Assembly: GCA_028280265.1 (NCBI GenBank)
Contig: JANQMD010000003.1
Location: 40,470 to 104,469 of the forward strand
Source: Flavobacteriaceae bacterium
GTDB lineage: Bacteria > Bacteroidota > Bacteroidia > Flavobacteriales > Flavobacteriaceae
Direction: 5' to 3'
DNA length: 64,000 nucleotides
Each line of letters opens with the position of its first letter. Positions within the stretch are counted from its first letter, which is position 1. The notes beneath the pieces were generated by a model. It was not told where the DNA came from. It worked only from the letters and a program-made list of their open reading frames with translations, and searched no databases. Below, piece by piece: positions 1 to 10,150 of this stretch. Both the position numbers and the translations under genes were made by a program.

Positions 1-2475
1 CGTGGTGTATCTTTTGTAGATGCTTTTGATAGAGTAAAAGAAGAATTTGGAAAGCCAATTCTTTTTACAGAATTTGGATCTGATGCATACAATGCTAAAG
101 ATAATAGAGAAGACCAGTTAATGCAATCATACTATATGGTTAACAACTGGAAAGAAATTTATCAAAATGCATACGGACTAGGTAAAGCTCAAAATTCATT
201 AGGTGGTTTTACATTTCAATCTAGTGATGGTTGGTTCAAAGCAGGATTTGATGAAAGAAAAGATGCAGATACCCACCAAACCCAAGCTAGCTGGCCAAGT
301 AATGGTTACAGTAGAGATCAAGCGAAACCAGGAGACAAGAATATGAACGAGGAGTGGTTTGGTATTGCAGCAAAAGGTCCAACAGATATTAGAGGTTTGT
401 ATACTTTATATCCAAGAGCGGCATACTATTCTTTAAAAGAAGCACACAGTTTTAATCCATTTACTGGAACCGCGACTTCAGTTGATAATCACTTTAAGAA
501 TATCAATTTGATGGATGGCGTTCTCAGAGCAAGAGGAGATAAAGCTGCCTTAGGAGAAGGTGGTAGTGGTGGCCCAAAATTAGGAATCAGTAGATTACAA
601 GCAAAGTTTACTACTTTCAATACTGGAGGAAGTCTTGTCACAACTCCAGATACTGATAACCCTAACGATAACACTTTCCCTAACCAAAAAGGTTTTGATC
701 ACATGCAATCTTATTTTATTGGTGTTGAAGGAAAGGCATCTAACAATATGAGAGCGAATGTGAACTTTAATATATTAGGAAACGTTGCTCAAAATCCAAT
801 CAATGAAATTTTCTATGAAAATGTAGGAAGACCAGTAACAGTAACTGCTACTGATGGTACTGAGGTTGTAATGAACGATGTCAATAGATTACGTGTTTAC
901 AATGCAGAATTTGAATGGAATACTAAAAACCTTGATTTAAAAGGTTTCTACAGAACAGGTCATTACCACTGGGGCTACGAAGGAGATTTCTTCGGGTTAT
1001 ATCCAGAAGCTAATTATGGTCCAAATTTAGACATCTATAACGGTGAGATTATGGGACTAGAAGTTCAAGGAAAAGAAGCTTTAAGCGGATTTACAGCGGC
1101 CATTGGACCACAGTTATGGTGGGGAGCAAACCCAGCTATGCTTATGAAGTATTCAAAAGAAATAGCAAATTGGGAAGTAACGGGTATCTACCACAAAGAT
1201 TTTGACAATAGTTCATTTCTTTTCTTCGGAGGTGGAGCAGAGATTCCTTTGGATCCAAATGGAAGACGTATCTTAAATCAAAACCAAATTCGAAGTGGTG
1301 TAATTCCTGCATGGCTTACAGAAAGAGCTACTCTGGCTGCTGAAAAGACATTTGGAAAGTTTGAATTTAAACTAGGAGGTATCTGGGCTGGAAGACCACT
1401 TAATGGAATTGCATACCAAGATATTGACCAAAACGGTAATGTAGTAGTAGACAAAATTAAATCTTCTGATAACTTTGGTTGGAAAGCAAAATTAACCTAT
1501 GAAGGAGGTAAATTTAATTGGTATGCCCAAGGAGGTGTTAATGGATTGGTAGCTAATGGTGGTGTAGATCAAACCCTAACATTTACAGGTTGGAAACTAA
1601 AAGATATAGGAAGCGGAAATATGTCTAACTTCTTAACTGGATTTGTAATAAATTCAGGAAGCTTTCAAATAGCACCTAACTTCTTATGGCAAAAGCCTTT
1701 GGTAGATGCCATGCCAAACAACGGAGCGGCTCCTGGTAGATTACGTAATGTAATTGATGATCCTTTTGCGGTACGTGGAAACCGAGAAACTACAGGTGCT
1801 GAGATTTTGCTTACTTTCGATCCAACACCTGCAACGTATATGTATCAGTGGGATAATGATAGAGCTGAAGACGCAAAATTTGCAATGAATTTAGGATTTG
1901 TGTTTAGACATCAGCCCACAACTACAGATGCTCATATTGGTTTCTTAGCGAATCGTAATTTCTTCGCCTTTGGAAACTCAGCACCTGCACAAGATTTATG
2001 GGAAGTACATTCTAAAATGGTTTCTAAATTGAATCCTTATCTAGGAATTATCGGTAATTTCTACTACGGAAACGGTCAAGGAAACGGTGGTGGTGCCGAT
2101 GGAAGTGCTATCAATAGAACCATAACTCGTTTCGGAGCCGACTTAAGAATGATCTACAAGAATATGAAGATCACATCACATGTTAAGGTAAACGATTGGG
2201 GACCTTATGATTATCACAGAGATTTCAACCAAACTTTCCCGCTTCAATTAATGCTGAATGTTTCTACATCATTAGGAAAACCTGATTGGTTTATTTTACC
2301 TAATACAGAAATAGGAGTCATGGGAACTTGGAGATCATTAGATAGATTCTCTGGTGCTAGATATTCTCCTTTAGCTGCAGAGCCAAATTCTGATCCTGTT
2401 CTTAGTCCTGTAGGTTTCCCTAATGGAAGTGAGTGGGAAGTGAGAACTTACATACATATTAATATTGGAAAATAA
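1..2475 (+). CDS. Glycosidase (GH2-like TIM-barrel end) fused to a barrel-like C-terminal domain, 5'-partial
   Basis: The reading frame is open from base 1, so the start lies left of the window; 824 codons are visible. The first ~40 residues contain FTEFGSDA, which resembles the nucleophile-bearing strand of clan-A glycosidases (GH2-type TEFG), and the next ~110 residues look like the end of the TIM barrel. The remaining ~650 residues are alternating amphipathic, aromatic-rich beta strands with Gly/Asn turns and end in an aromatic/hydrophobic strand (YIHINIGK), as in outer-membrane barrels. It precedes a glycan-binding lipoprotein and GH16/GH17/GH30 genes with a gap of 11 bases, so it is probably a laminarin-locus enzyme anchored in the outer membrane. 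The exact GH family and the barrel call are inference. Confidence 0.7.
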   Translation, partial: RGVSFVDAFDRVKEEFGKPILFTEFGSDAYNAKDNREDQLMQSYYMVNNWKEIYQNAYGLGKAQNSLGGFTFQSSDGWFKAGFDERKDADTHQTQASWPSNGYSRDQAKPGDKNMNEEWFGIAAKGPTDIRGLYTLYPRAAYYSLKEAHSFNPFTGTATSVDNHFKNINLMDGVLRARGDKAALGEGGSGGPKLGISRLQAKFTTFNTGGSLVTTPDTDNPNDNTFPNQKGFDHMQSYFIGVEGKASNNMRANVNFNILGNVAQNPINEIFYENVGRPVTVTATDGTEVVMNDVNRLRVYNAEFEWNTKNLDLKGFYRTGHYHWGYEGDFFGLYPEANYGPNLDIYNGEIMGLEVQGKEALSGFTAAIGPQLWWGANPAMLMKYSKEIANWEVTGIYHKDFDNSSFLFFGGGAEIPLDPNGRRILNQNQIRSGVIPAWLTERATLAAEKTFGKFEFKLGGIWAGRPLNGIAYQDIDQNGNVVVDKIKSSDNFGWKAKLTYEGGKFNWYAQGGVNGLVANGGVDQTLTFTGWKLKDIGSGNMSNFLTGFVINSGSFQIAPNFLWQKPLVDAMPNNGAAPGRLRNVIDDPFAVRGNRETTGAEILLTFDPTPATYMYQWDNDRAEDAKFAMNLGFVFRHQPTTTDAHIGFLANRNFFAFGNSAPAQDLWEVHSKMVSKLNPYLGIIGNFYYGNGQGNGGGADGSAINRTITRFGADLRMIYKNMKITSHVKVNDWGPYDYHRDFNQTFPLQLMLNVSTSLGKPDWFILPNTEIGVMGTWRSLDRFSGARYSPLAAEPNSDPVLSPVGFPNGSEWEVRTYIHINIGK

Positions 2476-2486
2476 AAAAACAAGAC

Positions 2487-4433
2487 ATGAAAACATTGAA
2501 AAATATAAATTTAAAAACCACAGCTTTTATTTTAGTCTTAGCTACAGCGTTTTTAGGATGTGAAAGGAATTTGTCTGATGATATCGTTTTGGCAACTTTT
2601 CCAACAACTGCAGAGATTTTTACAGATGCTCCTGTGGGTCTGACTGATCAATTTTTTAGATCCTTTGATCCAGCACAAGGTGCTAACACCAGTGGTTTTG
2701 GTGTGGATGATAAAGTAGCTTATGCAGGAACTTCATCTATTCGAATTGATGTTCCTGGATCTAACGACCCAGATGGAAACTTTATAGGGGGTATTTTTGA
2801 AGATCGTGGAGCAGGAAGAGACTTAAGAGGGTATGATGCTTTGACTTTTTGGGCAAAAGGTTCTACTTCTGGACCTGTATTGGTCGGATTTGGAACTGAT
2901 TTTGATCGACTTCCTACAGATCCATCTTATAATGTTTCAGCGACTATACAACTAGGTACTGGATGGAAGAAATATGTAATTCCTATGCCAGACCCTTCAA
3001 AATTAGCTCAAGAAACAGGAATGTTCTTGTTCTCGGCAGGTGGTGTTGATCCAGTTGGAGATGGACCCAACGGGAATGAGCTAGCTTGGACATTCTGGAT
3101 CGATGAGTTACGATTTGAAAAATTAGGAACTGTAGCACAACCTAGACCAGCTATCTTAAATGGTAGTAGTAAATCAATACAAAGTTTTAACGGGGCAGCT
3201 GTAAAACTTGACGGACTTACGCAAACATTCAACCTTTCAAGTGGTCAGGATATTACAACAACAGTATCTCCTAGGTATTTCACATTCAACTCGTCAAATA
3301 CTGCAGTTGCAACGGTGAATTCATCTGGAGATATTTCCGTACTTACTCAAGGAAATACTACTATTACGGCAAGTTTAAACGGAGTTAATGCAAATGGTTC
3401 ATTAGCAATACAATCTCTAGGAGTTTTTACACCTGCACCAACGCCTACAAGAAATGCTGCAAACGTAATTTCTTTGTTTAGTGATGCATATACGAATGTT
3501 CCTGTAGATTATTACAATGGGTTCTGGCAACCATTCCAAACCACACTATCGGCTGACTTTTTGGTTAATGGAGATAACGTGTTAAATTATACGAACTTTA
3601 ACTTTGTAGGGACTAGCTTTAGTAACCCTACAGTGAATGCGTCTTCTATGACTGATGTTCACCTTGATATATTCATCCCTGGAGCATTAGATCCTGGTGC
3701 ACAATTAAAAATTACAATCCGTGATTTTGGACCTGACGGTGTTGATGGCGGAGGAGATGATACAAATTTAGTAACAACATTAACGAGTGCAAATTTAGCA
3801 GCCAATGCATGGAGCAGTATTGATATTTCTCTAGCTTTAGCAAGCAAGAGTAGACTAGGGTTAATAATCTATGAGAACAATGGAACAAACCTAAGTAACT
3901 TCTATGTTGATAATTTATATTTCTATGAAGTTCCTACTGCGCCAACAGTTGCAGCACCAGCTCCAACTTTGCCTGCAGCCAATGTAATTTCAATGTTTAG
4001 CGATCAATATACCGATGTTCCTGTAGATACATGGAACACTGGATGGAGTAGTGCTGCTTTTCAGGATGTAACAATAGCTGGAAATGCTACAAAAGAGTAT
4101 AAAAGCTTGTCATTTAACGGTATTGAAACTGTAGGTACTCCAATCAACGCTACTTCAATGACACATATTAGTATGGATGTATGGACACCTAACATTACTG
4201 CTTTTAAAGTGAAATTAGTGGATTTCTTGGGGAATGGTTTTGGAAATGGAGATACAGAAGCTGAGTTAACATTTACCCCAGCTCAAAGCCAATGGGTAAC
4301 CTTAGATATTCCACTCAGTAGCTTTACAAATGCAGGGATGACAGCATTAAATGATATTAATCAATTGGTCATCTCATGCGACCCAAGCGGAGGAGGTATC
4401 GTATATATCGATAATGTATACTTCCATAACTAA
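2487..4433 (+). CDS. Surface glycan-binding lipoprotein of the laminarin locus
   Basis: 648 aa with a lipoprotein signal peptide ending in FLGC (Cys25). Residues ~45-210 form a beta-sandwich-like domain, ~220-310 look like a bacterial Ig-like (BIG2) domain (SNTAVATVNSSGDI), and two tandem homologous modules follow (~325-480 and ~495-648). Each module starts with NVIS(L/M)FSD.YT(N/D)VPVD and ends with a VDN(L/V)YF strand. The same module occurs in the T9SS-secreted protein at 14258. There are no catalytic motifs, so it probably binds beta-glucan at the cell surface beside SusD. It sits between the glycosidase-barrel fusion and GH16 and is probably co-transcribed. Laminarin binding is inferred from context. 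Confidence 0.8.
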   Translation: MKTLKNINLKTTAFILVLATAFLGCERNLSDDIVLATFPTTAEIFTDAPVGLTDQFFRSFDPAQGANTSGFGVDDKVAYAGTSSIRIDVPGSNDPDGNFIGGIFEDRGAGRDLRGYDALTFWAKGSTSGPVLVGFGTDFDRLPTDPSYNVSATIQLGTGWKKYVIPMPDPSKLAQETGMFLFSAGGVDPVGDGPNGNELAWTFWIDELRFEKLGTVAQPRPAILNGSSKSIQSFNGAAVKLDGLTQTFNLSSGQDITTTVSPRYFTFNSSNTAVATVNSSGDISVLTQGNTTITASLNGVNANGSLAIQSLGVFTPAPTPTRNAANVISLFSDAYTNVPVDYYNGFWQPFQTTLSADFLVNGDNVLNYTNFNFVGTSFSNPTVNASSMTDVHLDIFIPGALDPGAQLKITIRDFGPDGVDGGGDDTNLVTTLTSANLAANAWSSIDISLALASKSRLGLIIYENNGTNLSNFYVDNLYFYEVPTAPTVAAPAPTLPAANVISMFSDQYTDVPVDTWNTGWSSAAFQDVTIAGNATKEYKSLSFNGIETVGTPINATSMTHISMDVWTPNITAFKVKLVDFLGNGFGNGDTEAELTFTPAQSQWVTLDIPLSSFTNAGMTALNDINQLVISCDPSGGGIVYIDNVYFHN

Positions 4434-4461
4434 TAGAATATCAATTTTAAGATTAGAAAAG

Positions 4462-5295
4462 ATGATGAAAAAACATAAAATAGCAATAAAATTCTTGTCA
4501 TTATCAGCTCTTTTGCTGACTGTCTTGGGGTGTAATCCAAATGAGACACAAACAGTGACAAATTTCACAAATCTTGTTTGGCAAGATAATTTCGATACCA
4601 ATGGAGCTCCTGATCCAAATCGTTGGACCTTTGATATGGGAGACGGTACTGCTGAAGGAATTCCTGGATGGGGAAATAATGAATTGCAGTATTATACAAA
4701 CAGACCAGAAAATGTAGTCGTTGAGAATGGAATGTTAAAGATTACTGCAAGACGAGAATCATTCCAAGGATCTAATTATACAAGTGCTAGAGTATTAACT
4801 AAAGGAGGTTTGTTTCAGCAGACTTATGGGCGCTTTGAAGCAAGAATTAAATTGCCATGGGGACAAGGATTATGGCCTGCATTTTGGATGTTAGGAACAA
4901 ATTCTAATACGTGGCCTCAAAGAGGTGAAATCGATATTATGGAGAATCGTGGGTCAGAACCTACTATTATTCATGGTAGTGTACATGGACCTGGTTATTC
5001 TGGAGGACAGGCAACTACTAAAAAGTATGAATTGACAAATGATCGTTTCGATACTGGATTCCATGTATTTGGTGTAGAGTGGGGGCCAAACTACATCAAT
5101 TATTATGTAGATGATGTGTTATACAACCAAATTACACCTAGTGATGTTACAGGGCAATGGGTATTTAATGACAATCCTTTTTACCTCATCTTAAACGTAG
5201 CCGTAGGAGGAAGCTTTGGAGGAGCTCCAAATGCCAATACAGTATTTCCACAAACAATGTATGTAGACTACGTAAGAGTATATTCACAAAATTAA
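4462..5295 (+). CDS. GH16 laminarinase (endo-beta-1,3-glucanase) lipoprotein
   Basis: Endo-hydrolase of beta-1,3-glucan, probably surface anchored. From the ATG at 4462 the protein has a clean lipoprotein signal (lipobox VLGC, Cys24). The frame is open further upstream to 4351, but that start would lie inside the previous gene and bury the signal peptide. The GH16 signature GEIDIMEN gives nucleophile Glu156 and acid/base Glu161, and the preceding WPAFWMLG is typical of bacterial laminarinases. At 277 aa it is essentially a bare catalytic domain with no added binding module. A hairpin follows 15 bases after the stop. Confidence 0.93.
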   Translation: MMKKHKIAIKFLSLSALLLTVLGCNPNETQTVTNFTNLVWQDNFDTNGAPDPNRWTFDMGDGTAEGIPGWGNNELQYYTNRPENVVVENGMLKITARRESFQGSNYTSARVLTKGGLFQQTYGRFEARIKLPWGQGLWPAFWMLGTNSNTWPQRGEIDIMENRGSEPTIIHGSVHGPGYSGGQATTKKYELTNDRFDTGFHVFGVEWGPNYINYYVDDVLYNQITPSDVTGQWVFNDNPFYLILNVAVGGSFGGAPNANTVFPQTMYVDYVRVYSQN

Positions 5296-5310
5296 AAAGA
5301 AAAATAACAT

Positions 5311-5347
5311 CCCCTACTGGGCAACTATTCTGGTAGGGGTATTTTAT
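5311..5347 (+). terminator. Hairpin after the GH16 gene
   Basis: An 8-bp stem (CCCCTACT at 5311-5318 with GGTAGGGG at 5332-5339, one T-G pair) is followed by TATTTTAT. The T tract is weak, so it may be an attenuator between the upper (binding/GH16) and lower (phosphorylase/GH17/GH30) halves of the locus. Confidence 0.5.
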
Positions 5348-5391
5348 AACCAAACAATAAATTAAGAACGTAACGTACTAATTATAGTAAA

Positions 5392-8300
5392 ATGATTAGC
5401 GACAGGATTTTAGATAATAGTATTATGAATCAGCACAAAGAAGTTAGATTAGACTCAATACGCATCGACGGAGAACGATTTTATAAAATTTCGAATAGCG
5501 ATGCAATGAGACCATTTTTTATGAGTGTAGTGAGCGATTCCGATCATTGGATGTTTATATCTAGTAACGGAGGTCTCACAGCAGGTAGAAAGAATGCAGA
5601 ATATTCATTATTCCCCTATTATACAGACGATAAAGTAACCGAATCATCAGATATTACAGGAAGTAAATCAATCTTTAGGGTCCACAAAGGAAACCAAATA
5701 CATTTATGGGAACCTCTCACAGTAAGATCACAAGGAAGATTTAATGTATCTCAGAACCTATACAAAAATAAGTATGGGAATAAAATCATATTTGAGGAAA
5801 TAAACCATGACTTAGAATTAACCTTCCAATACCAATGGAATTCTAGTGATGATTATGGTTTTGTTAAAAAATCTAAAATCATCAATTCCGGAGATGATTT
5901 AATAAACATTGAGGTTTTAGATGGAATCCAGAATATTGTGCCTGCTAGCATAGGTAGCGATGTTCAAAATCAATCTAGTAATCTTGTAGATGCTTACAAG
6001 AGAAACGAGTTACAAGAGTCTACAGGACTAGGAATTTATGCATTAAGTGCTATTTTGGTTGATAAGGCTGAAGCTAGCGAGGCATTAAAAGCCAATGTTG
6101 TTTGGTCTCTTGGAATTGAGAATCCTAAATATTTGGTCTCTTCGCTGCAGCTAAACGATTACAGAAAATTTAAGGATATCTCTCAAGAAAATGATGTAAA
6201 AGCTGAAAAAGGAGCATACTTTATCAATGCCAACATCCAACTATCAGCAGGTTCTGAAAAAGAGTGGATGATCATCGCGAATGTAAACTTAAACCATTCG
6301 GCAATAGCCTTGCTTTCACACAAAATTAAAGAGAATAAAGGGCTTGAAGATAGCATCAATGAAAATATCGAATTAGGAACAAGAAAGCTGATTGAATTAA
6401 ATGCAGCTTCAGATGCCATTCAGAGCTCATCAGATAGTTTAAGAGATGCACGTCATTTTTCAAATACTTTGTTTAACATCATGCGAGGAGGAATCTTTGA
6501 TGATAATTACACTATTGAAAAGTGGGACTTTAAAAACTACTTAGCAAAAGCAAATAAAAAAGTTGCAAGAACCTCTGAAAGTATACTAGAGAACCTAGGA
6601 GATGCTTTTTCAGTAGAAGAGCTTCACAAGGTGGCTTATGAGAATGACGACAAGAACTTTAGAAGGCTAAGTTTAGAGTACATGCCTCTTAAGTTTAGTA
6701 GAAGACATGGAGATCCAAGTAGACCTTGGAATATTTTCTCTATCAATACAAGAAATGAAGCAGATGGCTCTAAAATCTTAGACTACGAAGGAAACTGGAG
6801 AGATATTTTCCAGAATTGGGAAGCGTTAGCACATTCATATCCCGAGTTTATCGAGAGCATGATTCATAAGTTTTTAAATGCAACAACTTTTGATGGATAC
6901 AACCCGTATCGTGTTACTAAGGGTGGGTTTGACTGGGAAATCATCGAGCCAGATGATCCTTGGTCGTATATCGGTTATTGGGGAGATCATCAAATCATTT
7001 ACCTATTAAAGTTCCTCGAGTTTATTAACGATTTTAAACCAGGGCAATTACAGAGTTTCTTTGAAAAAGAATTGTTTGTATACGCAAACGTTCCTTACAA
7101 GATAAAGTCTTATGAAGATTTATTAGTAAACCCTAAAGACACCATCATTTTCGATGAAGATTTAGATGCTAAAATTCGCAGAGAAAGATCAGAGTTAGGA
7201 GCAGATGGAGCATTATTACGTGACGAGAATAGATTTATTGTTAAATCGAATTTCATAGAGAAAATATTAGTAACGACACTTGCTAAGCTATCTAATTTCA
7301 TTCCAGAAGGAGGAATTTGGATGAATACACAGCGCCCTGAGTGGAATGATGCAAATAATGCTTTGGTAGGAAATGGTGTTTCTATGGTAACATTGTACTA
7401 TTTGAGACGCTTTTTCAAATTCTTAGAAGGTTTACTTGAAAAATCGACAATAGAAGAAGTCGCTATTTCCAGAGAATTAGTTGACTTCTATAATAAAGTT
7501 TCTAACACGTTTGAAACTCACAAAAACTTACTTTCAGGTAGCATCAATGATGTAGATAGAAAGCAAATTGTAGATGAGTTAGGTCAAGCAGGAAGTGATT
7601 ACAGAGATCAGATTTATGACCACGCATTCTCTGGAAGAAAAAATAACATCTCTATAAGCGAGCTACTTAGCTTTGCAAAAACAACATTACAGTATTTAGA
7701 GCACTCCATTGATGCAAATCAAAGAGAAGATCACTTGTATCATGCATACAACCTAATGACGGTGAATGATAATAATTCGATATCTGTCTCTTATTTAAGT
7801 GAGATGTTAGAAGGACAGGTTGCAGTATTGAGTTCAGGATATCTATCCTCACAAGAAGCATTAAATGTTCTCAATGGTTTGAAAAGTAGTAAGTTATTCA
7901 GACACGATCAGTATAGTTACCTACTTTACCCAAATAAAGAACTAAAAGGTTTCTTAGATAGGAATAACATTCCAGAAGATTCTGTTCTCTCATCAAAACT
8001 ATTACAAGAGTTTTTGAAAAAAGGAAATACACGTATTATCGAAAAAGATATAAACGGTGAATATCATTTTAATGGAAACTTTAAAAATGCTGAAGACGTT
8101 TCTGCTGAGTTAGATACCTTAATGGATACTGAATATAAAGACCTTATTCTTTCTGATAGAAAAAAAGTACTAGATGCTTTCGAGGAAGTGTTCAACCATA
8201 AAGCATTTACAGGAAGATCAGGAACCTTCTATGGATACGAAGGTCTAGGTTCTATCTATTGGCACATGGTTTCTAAATTATTATTAGCCGTTCAAGAATG

Positions 8301-8859
8301 TTGTTTAAAAGCAGTTAATGATCAGGAGAGCGATGCTTTAGTAGGTCAGTTGCTTGAACATTATTACGAAATCAACGAAGGTATTGGGGTTCATAAATCT
8401 CCATCCTTATACGGAGCATTCCCAACAGACCCATATTCACATACGCCATTAGGAAAAGGTGCGCAACAACCGGGAATGACAGGTCAAGTAAAAGAAGATA
8501 TCTTAAGTCGTTTTGGAGAGTTAGGAATTTCTGTTGAAGATGGAAAGATTCGCTTTTACCCCTGCTTGTTAAGAAAAGTAGAATTTGTAAAAGAAGAAAA
8601 GCCATTTGTTTATATCAACCTCTCTAAAGAGAAAAAAACAATTCAGTTAGAAAAAGAATCTTTAGGATTTACCTATTGTCAAGTGCCAGTTGTTTACCGA
8701 TTGTCTTCTGAAGATGCTTTAGAGCTCATATTTGAAGATGGTAGCACCCAAAACTATCAAGGTCTTACCATAGATAAAGAAAACAGTGAGCACATATTCA
8801 AGCGAACTGGAAGAATAGCTCAGGTAAGAGCGCATGTAAACGAAAGTCAACTAAAATAA
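5392..8859 (+). CDS. Beta-1,3-glucan phosphorylase, GH149-type
   Basis: 1155 aa without signal peptide, so cytoplasmic. It would split beta-1,3-gluco-oligosaccharides with phosphate, releasing glucose 1-phosphate. The fold reads as a GH94-clan phosphorylase: an N-terminal beta-sandwich domain (to ~300), a linker, then an (alpha/alpha)6 barrel. PEWNDANNA carries an Asp (residue 653) at the place of the catalytic Asp in the GH94 WND motif. A length near 1.1 kDa x 100 (about 1100 aa) and a laminarin context match GH149 rather than GH94 (~800 aa). An alternative in-frame ATG is at 5425. It is followed after 13 bases by a GH17 gene. The GH149 assignment is from recall of family features. Confidence 0.78.
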   Translation: MISDRILDNSIMNQHKEVRLDSIRIDGERFYKISNSDAMRPFFMSVVSDSDHWMFISSNGGLTAGRKNAEYSLFPYYTDDKVTESSDITGSKSIFRVHKGNQIHLWEPLTVRSQGRFNVSQNLYKNKYGNKIIFEEINHDLELTFQYQWNSSDDYGFVKKSKIINSGDDLINIEVLDGIQNIVPASIGSDVQNQSSNLVDAYKRNELQESTGLGIYALSAILVDKAEASEALKANVVWSLGIENPKYLVSSLQLNDYRKFKDISQENDVKAEKGAYFINANIQLSAGSEKEWMIIANVNLNHSAIALLSHKIKENKGLEDSINENIELGTRKLIELNAASDAIQSSSDSLRDARHFSNTLFNIMRGGIFDDNYTIEKWDFKNYLAKANKKVARTSESILENLGDAFSVEELHKVAYENDDKNFRRLSLEYMPLKFSRRHGDPSRPWNIFSINTRNEADGSKILDYEGNWRDIFQNWEALAHSYPEFIESMIHKFLNATTFDGYNPYRVTKGGFDWEIIEPDDPWSYIGYWGDHQIIYLLKFLEFINDFKPGQLQSFFEKELFVYANVPYKIKSYEDLLVNPKDTIIFDEDLDAKIRRERSELGADGALLRDENRFIVKSNFIEKILVTTLAKLSNFIPEGGIWMNTQRPEWNDANNALVGNGVSMVTLYYLRRFFKFLEGLLEKSTIEEVAISRELVDFYNKVSNTFETHKNLLSGSINDVDRKQIVDELGQAGSDYRDQIYDHAFSGRKNNISISELLSFAKTTLQYLEHSIDANQREDHLYHAYNLMTVNDNNSISVSYLSEMLEGQVAVLSSGYLSSQEALNVLNGLKSSKLFRHDQYSYLLYPNKELKGFLDRNNIPEDSVLSSKLLQEFLKKGNTRIIEKDINGEYHFNGNFKNAEDVSAELDTLMDTEYKDLILSDRKKVLDAFEEVFNHKAFTGRSGTFYGYEGLGSIYWHMVSKLLLAVQECCLKAVNDQESDALVGQLLEHYYEINEGIGVHKSPSLYGAFPTDPYSHTPLGKGAQQPGMTGQVKEDILSRFGELGISVEDGKIRFYPCLLRKVEFVKEEKPFVYINLSKEKKTIQLEKESLGFTYCQVPVVYRLSSEDALELIFEDGSTQNYQGLTIDKENSEHIFKRTGRIAQVRAHVNESQLK

Positions 8860-8872
8860 ACACAGATTACAC

Positions 8873-10132
8873 ATGAGAACGAGCAATTATCTTTTACTAT
8901 TATTTCTTTCAAGTATCATGTGTTTTTGTGATAGTCCTAAAACTAAAGAAAAGAGTCAAATGACAGCAAAAGAGATATTAGGGAATCCATCGTATTTAGC
9001 GATTTCGTATGGAGGATACCGAAAAACTTCAAGACATATTCAGCCAACGATTAATCAATTGAAGGAAGATATGAAAATCCTTCAAGCGATGGGCATTAAA
9101 ATGTTACGTACATACAATGTTCAATTAGCTCAGGCACCTAACTTATTAAAAGCTATTTCAGAATTGAAACAAGAAGATTCAAGCTTTGAAATGTATGTCA
9201 TGTTAGGAGCATGGATCGATTGTAAGAATGCATGGACAGCAAAAGCTCCAGATCATAATGTAGAAAGCGAACAAAATGAAGGTGAAATTGCCAGAGCAGT
9301 AGCTTTGGCTAACCAATATCCTGACATTGTAAAAGTAATAGCAGTAGGAAATGAAGCCATGGTAAAATGGGCTACAAGCTATTATGTCCAGCCAGATGTT
9401 ATCTTGAAATGGGTGAACTATTTACAAGATCTCAAAAGCTCAGGAAAACTTTCTAAAGACTTGTGGATTACAAGTTCAGATAATTTTGCTTCATGGGGAG
9501 GTGGAGACAGTGAATATCATGTAGAAGACTTGAACAAATTGATTAAAGCTGTAGATTTTATCTCGATGCACACCTATCCAATGCATGATACGCATTACCA
9601 TCCTGTATTCTGGGGGGCAAGTAAAGAGGCTTCAAAACAGGAAATGATTGATGATGCCATGTTAAAAGCAAAAGAATATGCAATCTCGCAATACGATAGT
9701 GTAAAGAGCTATATGGAAAGTTTGGGAGTGAACAAACCAATTCACATTGGTGAAACAGGTTGGGCGTCATTTTCTAATGGTCATTATGGTGATAATGGCA
9801 GTAAAGCAACTGATGAATACAAAGAAGCTATTTATTACAAGCACATGAGAGAGTGGACCAAAGAAGCAGGAATGTCTTGCTTTTACTTTGAAGCTTTCGA
9901 TGAGCCATGGAAAGATGCACAAAACCAAGGAGGGTCAGAGAATCACTTTGGACTTATAACAGTTGATGGAAAGGCTAAGTATGCTCTTTGGGATTTAGTT
10001 GATAAAGGCATATTTAAAGGTCTTACACGTGATGGTAATACAATTACAAAGACATACAATGGTAGTAAAGAAGACTTGCTAAAAGAAGTTCAATTACCAC
10101 CTTTAAAAAAAGAAATGTCACTAGTACATTAA
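8873..10132 (+). CDS. GH17 beta-1,3-glucosidase/glucanase lipoprotein
   Basis: 419 aa with a short lipoprotein-like signal peptide (SIMC, Cys17). GH17 TIM barrel with acid/base Glu161 in VGNEAM and nucleophile Glu294 in GETGW. It lies between the GH149 phosphorylase and a GH30. In comparable flavobacterial laminarin loci, surface or periplasmic GH17 enzymes trim laminarin oligosaccharides after GH16 and GH30 action. Whether it acts endo or exo, or as a transglycosylase, cannot be read from the sequence. The spacing to the GH30 gene is 18 bases, consistent with one transcript. Confidence 0.9.
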   Translation: MRTSNYLLLLFLSSIMCFCDSPKTKEKSQMTAKEILGNPSYLAISYGGYRKTSRHIQPTINQLKEDMKILQAMGIKMLRTYNVQLAQAPNLLKAISELKQEDSSFEMYVMLGAWIDCKNAWTAKAPDHNVESEQNEGEIARAVALANQYPDIVKVIAVGNEAMVKWATSYYVQPDVILKWVNYLQDLKSSGKLSKDLWITSSDNFASWGGGDSEYHVEDLNKLIKAVDFISMHTYPMHDTHYHPVFWGASKEASKQEMIDDAMLKAKEYAISQYDSVKSYMESLGVNKPIHIGETGWASFSNGHYGDNGSKATDEYKEAIYYKHMREWTKEAGMSCFYFEAFDEPWKDAQNQGGSENHFGLITVDGKAKYALWDLVDKGIFKGLTRDGNTITKTYNGSKEDLLKEVQLPPLKKEMSLVH

Positions 10133-10150
10133 AAAACGACCAAGGAACAA

